6,451 nucleotides of DNA from Candidatus Muproteobacteria bacterium RIFCSPHIGHO2_01_FULL_65_16 (GTDB lineage: Bacteria; Pseudomonadota; Gammaproteobacteria; Acidiferrobacterales; Sulfurifustaceae): the NCBI GenBank assembly GCA_001785175.1, contig MFSY01000074.1, forward strand, positions 1 through 6,451, in the 5' to 3' direction. This document shows, piece after piece, positions 4,981-6,451 of the stretch. Below the pieces are notes generated by a model. It was given only the letters and a program-made list of their open reading frames with translations, was not told the DNA's origin and did no database searches. Position 1 is the first letter of the stretch. Every line of letters starts with the position of its first letter. The translations under genes were made by a program, and so were the position numbers.

Positions 4981-6330
4981 ATGAATTCTCGACGCAAAGG
5001 CGCAAAGGCGCAAAGGTCAATAGGAAGAAAAGAACAGAGAGACAACAAGGAAAAGTTGTTCGCTAGATTCGTTCTTTGCGCCCTTTGCGTCTTTGCGACA
5101 AACGATCATATAAAGTCTTCAGCGGCGGCCGAGGGCTGGGAGCTTGGCGGGCACGTCAAGTATCAATACGGCTACGACGATTATCGCCCGGATGACATCC
5201 ACGCGGTCCTGGGCGACGACCCGGCGAACGATCACGCCGCCGACTTGCGGCTCAAGGCCGAGAACCGCGCCGGCCCGTGGGACCTGACCGCGCACTACGA
5301 ACTGCTCGCGGTAAGCGGCGACACCCTCGCCGCGCGCCGGCGCATCGCCGCCGCGGGCCTGCTCGGCTCCGGCACCGCGACCGGGCTGCCGGACGACCGC
5401 CGGCGGCTGTTCGATCTCACGGACGAGGTCACCGACCGGGACCGCAAGGCGGCGGTGCAGCGTCTCGATCGCCTGTCCGTGGGTTACGGCGCCGGCGGCG
5501 GGACGCTGCGTTTCGGGCGCCAGGTGGTGAGCTGGGGCAACGGGCTGGTGTTCCACCCGCTCGATTTCGTGAACCCGTTCTCGCCCATCGCCATAGACAA
5601 GGACTACAAGACCGGCGACGACATGCTCTACGGGCAGATGGTCGTAGGCGCGGACGGCGAGGTGCAGGCGATTATTCTGCCGCGGCGCGATCCGGCGACC
5701 CGGGAGGTGGAGGGCGACCAGGGCACCTACGCCGCCAAGCTGCGCGCGCGCCGCGCCGGTTTTGATCTGGATCTCATCGCCGCGCGCCACTACGACGAGA
5801 ACCTGATCGGCTTCGGCCTCGTGCGCAGCGTGGGCGGCGCCGTGTGGCGCCTGGACGCGGGCCAGGCCAATCTGGGCGACGGCGGGCACGCGGCGTCGTT
5901 CGTCACCAATCTCGACTACTCCTGGGCCTGGGGCGGAAGGAATGTTTACGGCTACGTCGAGTATTTCCGCAACGGCGTGGGTGAGGCCGAGCGCGCGCGG
6001 TATCCGGCGCCGAACGCGGCGCTGAGCGCGCGCATCGCCCGCGGCGAGTTGTACACGCTGGCGCGCGACTACGCCGCGCTCGGGCTTCAGATCGAGCTCT
6101 CGCCGCTGGTAAATCTTTACGCCAACCTGATCCGGAATCTGAACGACGCCAGCGCGTTCCTTCAGCTGCGCGGCGTGTATGACTGGATGCAGAACACCCA
6201 GCTCATGGCCGGGGTCGGCCTGCCGGCGGGCGCGCGTGGTACGGAGTTCGGGGGAGTTCCGGCGCCGGGAACGGGCGCCTACAGCGCCGCGGGGCGCTCG
6301 GTTTATCTAAGGGCCGCGCATTATTTCTGA
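4981..6330 (+). CDS. Predicted outer-membrane beta-barrel protein with repeat-derived N-terminus
   Basis: This 449-residue protein is not assignable to a named family with confidence. The mature part has alternating polar and hydrophobic strands rich in Tyr, Trp and Gly and ends in R-A-A-H-Y-F, the C-terminal aromatic signature of barrels inserted by Bam. A segment R-F-G-R-Q-V-V-S-W-G-N-G (177-188) followed by P-L-D-F-V-N-P-F-S-P (193-202) resembles a motif seen in porin-like and DUF1302-like outer-membrane proteins. Strands probably begin near residue 53. The first ~40 residues come from an inverted repeat: Arg/Lys-rich residues 4-12 from its left arm and the hydrophobic residues 32-40 from its right arm. 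F30-A39 with A-A-A at 48-50 could serve as a signal peptide. ATG 4981, one base after the ATPase stop, is given as start; TTG 5056 preceded by AAGGA would give a shorter, more normal signal peptide. Its role is inferred to be the outer-membrane partner of the upstream transporter. Confidence 0.82.
   Translation: MNSRRKGAKAQRSIGRKEQRDNKEKLFARFVLCALCVFATNDHIKSSAAAEGWELGGHVKYQYGYDDYRPDDIHAVLGDDPANDHAADLRLKAENRAGPWDLTAHYELLAVSGDTLAARRRIAAAGLLGSGTATGLPDDRRRLFDLTDEVTDRDRKAAVQRLDRLSVGYGAGGGTLRFGRQVVSWGNGLVFHPLDFVNPFSPIAIDKDYKTGDDMLYGQMVVGADGEVQAIILPRRDPATREVEGDQGTYAAKLRARRAGFDLDLIAARHYDENLIGFGLVRSVGGAVWRLDAGQANLGDGGHAASFVTNLDYSWAWGGRNVYGYVEYFRNGVGEAERARYPAPNAALSARIARGELYTLARDYAALGLQIELSPLVNLYANLIRNLNDASAFLQLRGVYDWMQNTQLMAGVGLPAGARGTEFGGVPAPGTGAYSAAGRSVYLRAAHYF
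4990..5099. repeat. CGCAAAGG-type inverted repeat inside the 5' end of the barrel gene
   Basis: The left arm holds three perfect tandem copies of the octamer CGCAAAGG (4993-5016). The right arm (5074-5099) is an imperfect reverse complement of it, with CTTTGCGCC, CTTTGCG and CTTTGCGAC blocks. The spacer of about 57 nt is A-rich and unlike the surrounding coding DNA. The element is the same class as 4155-4236, so the ATPase gene lies between two copies. The reading frame stays open across the whole element. Confidence 0.8.
5047..5058 (+). promoter_or_regulatory. Possible ribosome binding site and TTG start for the barrel gene
   Basis: AAGGA at 5047-5051 lies 4 nt before an in-frame TTG (5056-5058). 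Starting here, the protein would begin F-A-R-F-V-L-C-A-L-C-V-F-A, a short basic then hydrophobic stretch like a conventional signal peptide, and would drop the 25-residue Arg/Lys-rich leader encoded from ATG 4981. The spacing is slightly short and TTG is a weak start, so this is an alternative and not the main call. Confidence 0.3.
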
Positions 6331-6368
6331 CCGCCGCCGGCCGGTCCCTAGGGAAGTTCTGATTAAGT

Positions 6369-6451
6369 CGTCATTCCGGCGGGGGCCTGCCCCGGCATGG
6401 TGAAAGCCGGGGCCGGAATCCAGGCTTTGAAAAAGCATCGGCCGTAAGGCC
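6369..6451. repeat. GTCATTCC palindromic repeat, copy 4 (cut by window end)
   Basis: It begins CGTCATTCCGGC (6369-6380). Outer arms ATTCCGGC (6373-6380) and GCCGGAAT (6412-6419) pair, and an inner stem CCCCGGC/GCCGGGG (6390-6396 with 6406-6412) forms an extended hairpin using the GGCCTGCCCCGGCA core of copy 2. From 6421 to the window end the sequence matches copy 1 (238-268) at 30 of 31 positions, including the central ATCGGCC hairpin start. The copy is thus a hybrid of both subtypes. It probably continues past the window with an ATGCCAGC arm. Confidence 0.8.

Noticed and set aside
6337..6354. Terminator after the barrel gene from CCGGCCGG and TCCCTAGGGA palindromes
   Set aside because: Both palindromes are short with no loop and no T-tract follows; the downstream repeat hairpin is a better but unproven candidate.

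Overview
The window comes from a GC-rich bacterium with two membranes, most likely a gamma- or betaproteobacterium. The evidence is the envelope genes (a LolA-like periplasmic protein and an outer-membrane barrel ending in Phe) and the abundant palindromic intergenic repeats of the GTCATTCCGGC type. The species cannot be named from this sequence.

Layout, all genes on the + strand. Positions 1-398 carry no supported gene. They hold a GC-rich double hairpin (101-161), a complete three-hairpin palindromic repeat (213-300) and a GC-rich leader. Next comes a LolA-like 'outer membrane lipoprotein-sorting protein' (399-1184), then a palindromic half-repeat, a small GIY-YIG nuclease gene of clearly lower GC (1264-1554) and a second complete palindromic repeat (1581-1656). 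Two paralogous FtsX/MacB-type ABC permeases follow (1675-2904 and 2908-4140), only 3 nt apart. A different repeat with CGCAAAGG-type inverted arms (4155-4236) separates them from their ATPase (4278-4979). The last gene (4981-6330) encodes a predicted outer-membrane beta-barrel. Its first ~40 codons lie inside a second CGCAAAGG repeat (4990-5099). The window ends inside a fourth copy of the GTCATTCC repeat.

How the genes may work together: the two permeases and the ATPase have all the parts of a LolCDE/MacB-like inner-membrane ABC machine. The LolA-like protein is a plausible periplasmic carrier, and the barrel a plausible outer-membrane receiver or partner. No membrane-fusion protein is present. 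I infer an envelope lipid or lipoprotein trafficking system of unknown substrate. The GIY-YIG gene does not fit that pathway and looks like an insertion into the operon.

The most interesting points are (i) the GIY-YIG gene bracketed by palindromic repeats whose outer ends resemble terminal inverted repeats, with an 'empty' 88-bp version upstream, (ii) the barrel gene whose start and apparent signal peptide are made of repeat DNA, and (iii) compensatory base changes between repeat copies that preserve the hairpins.
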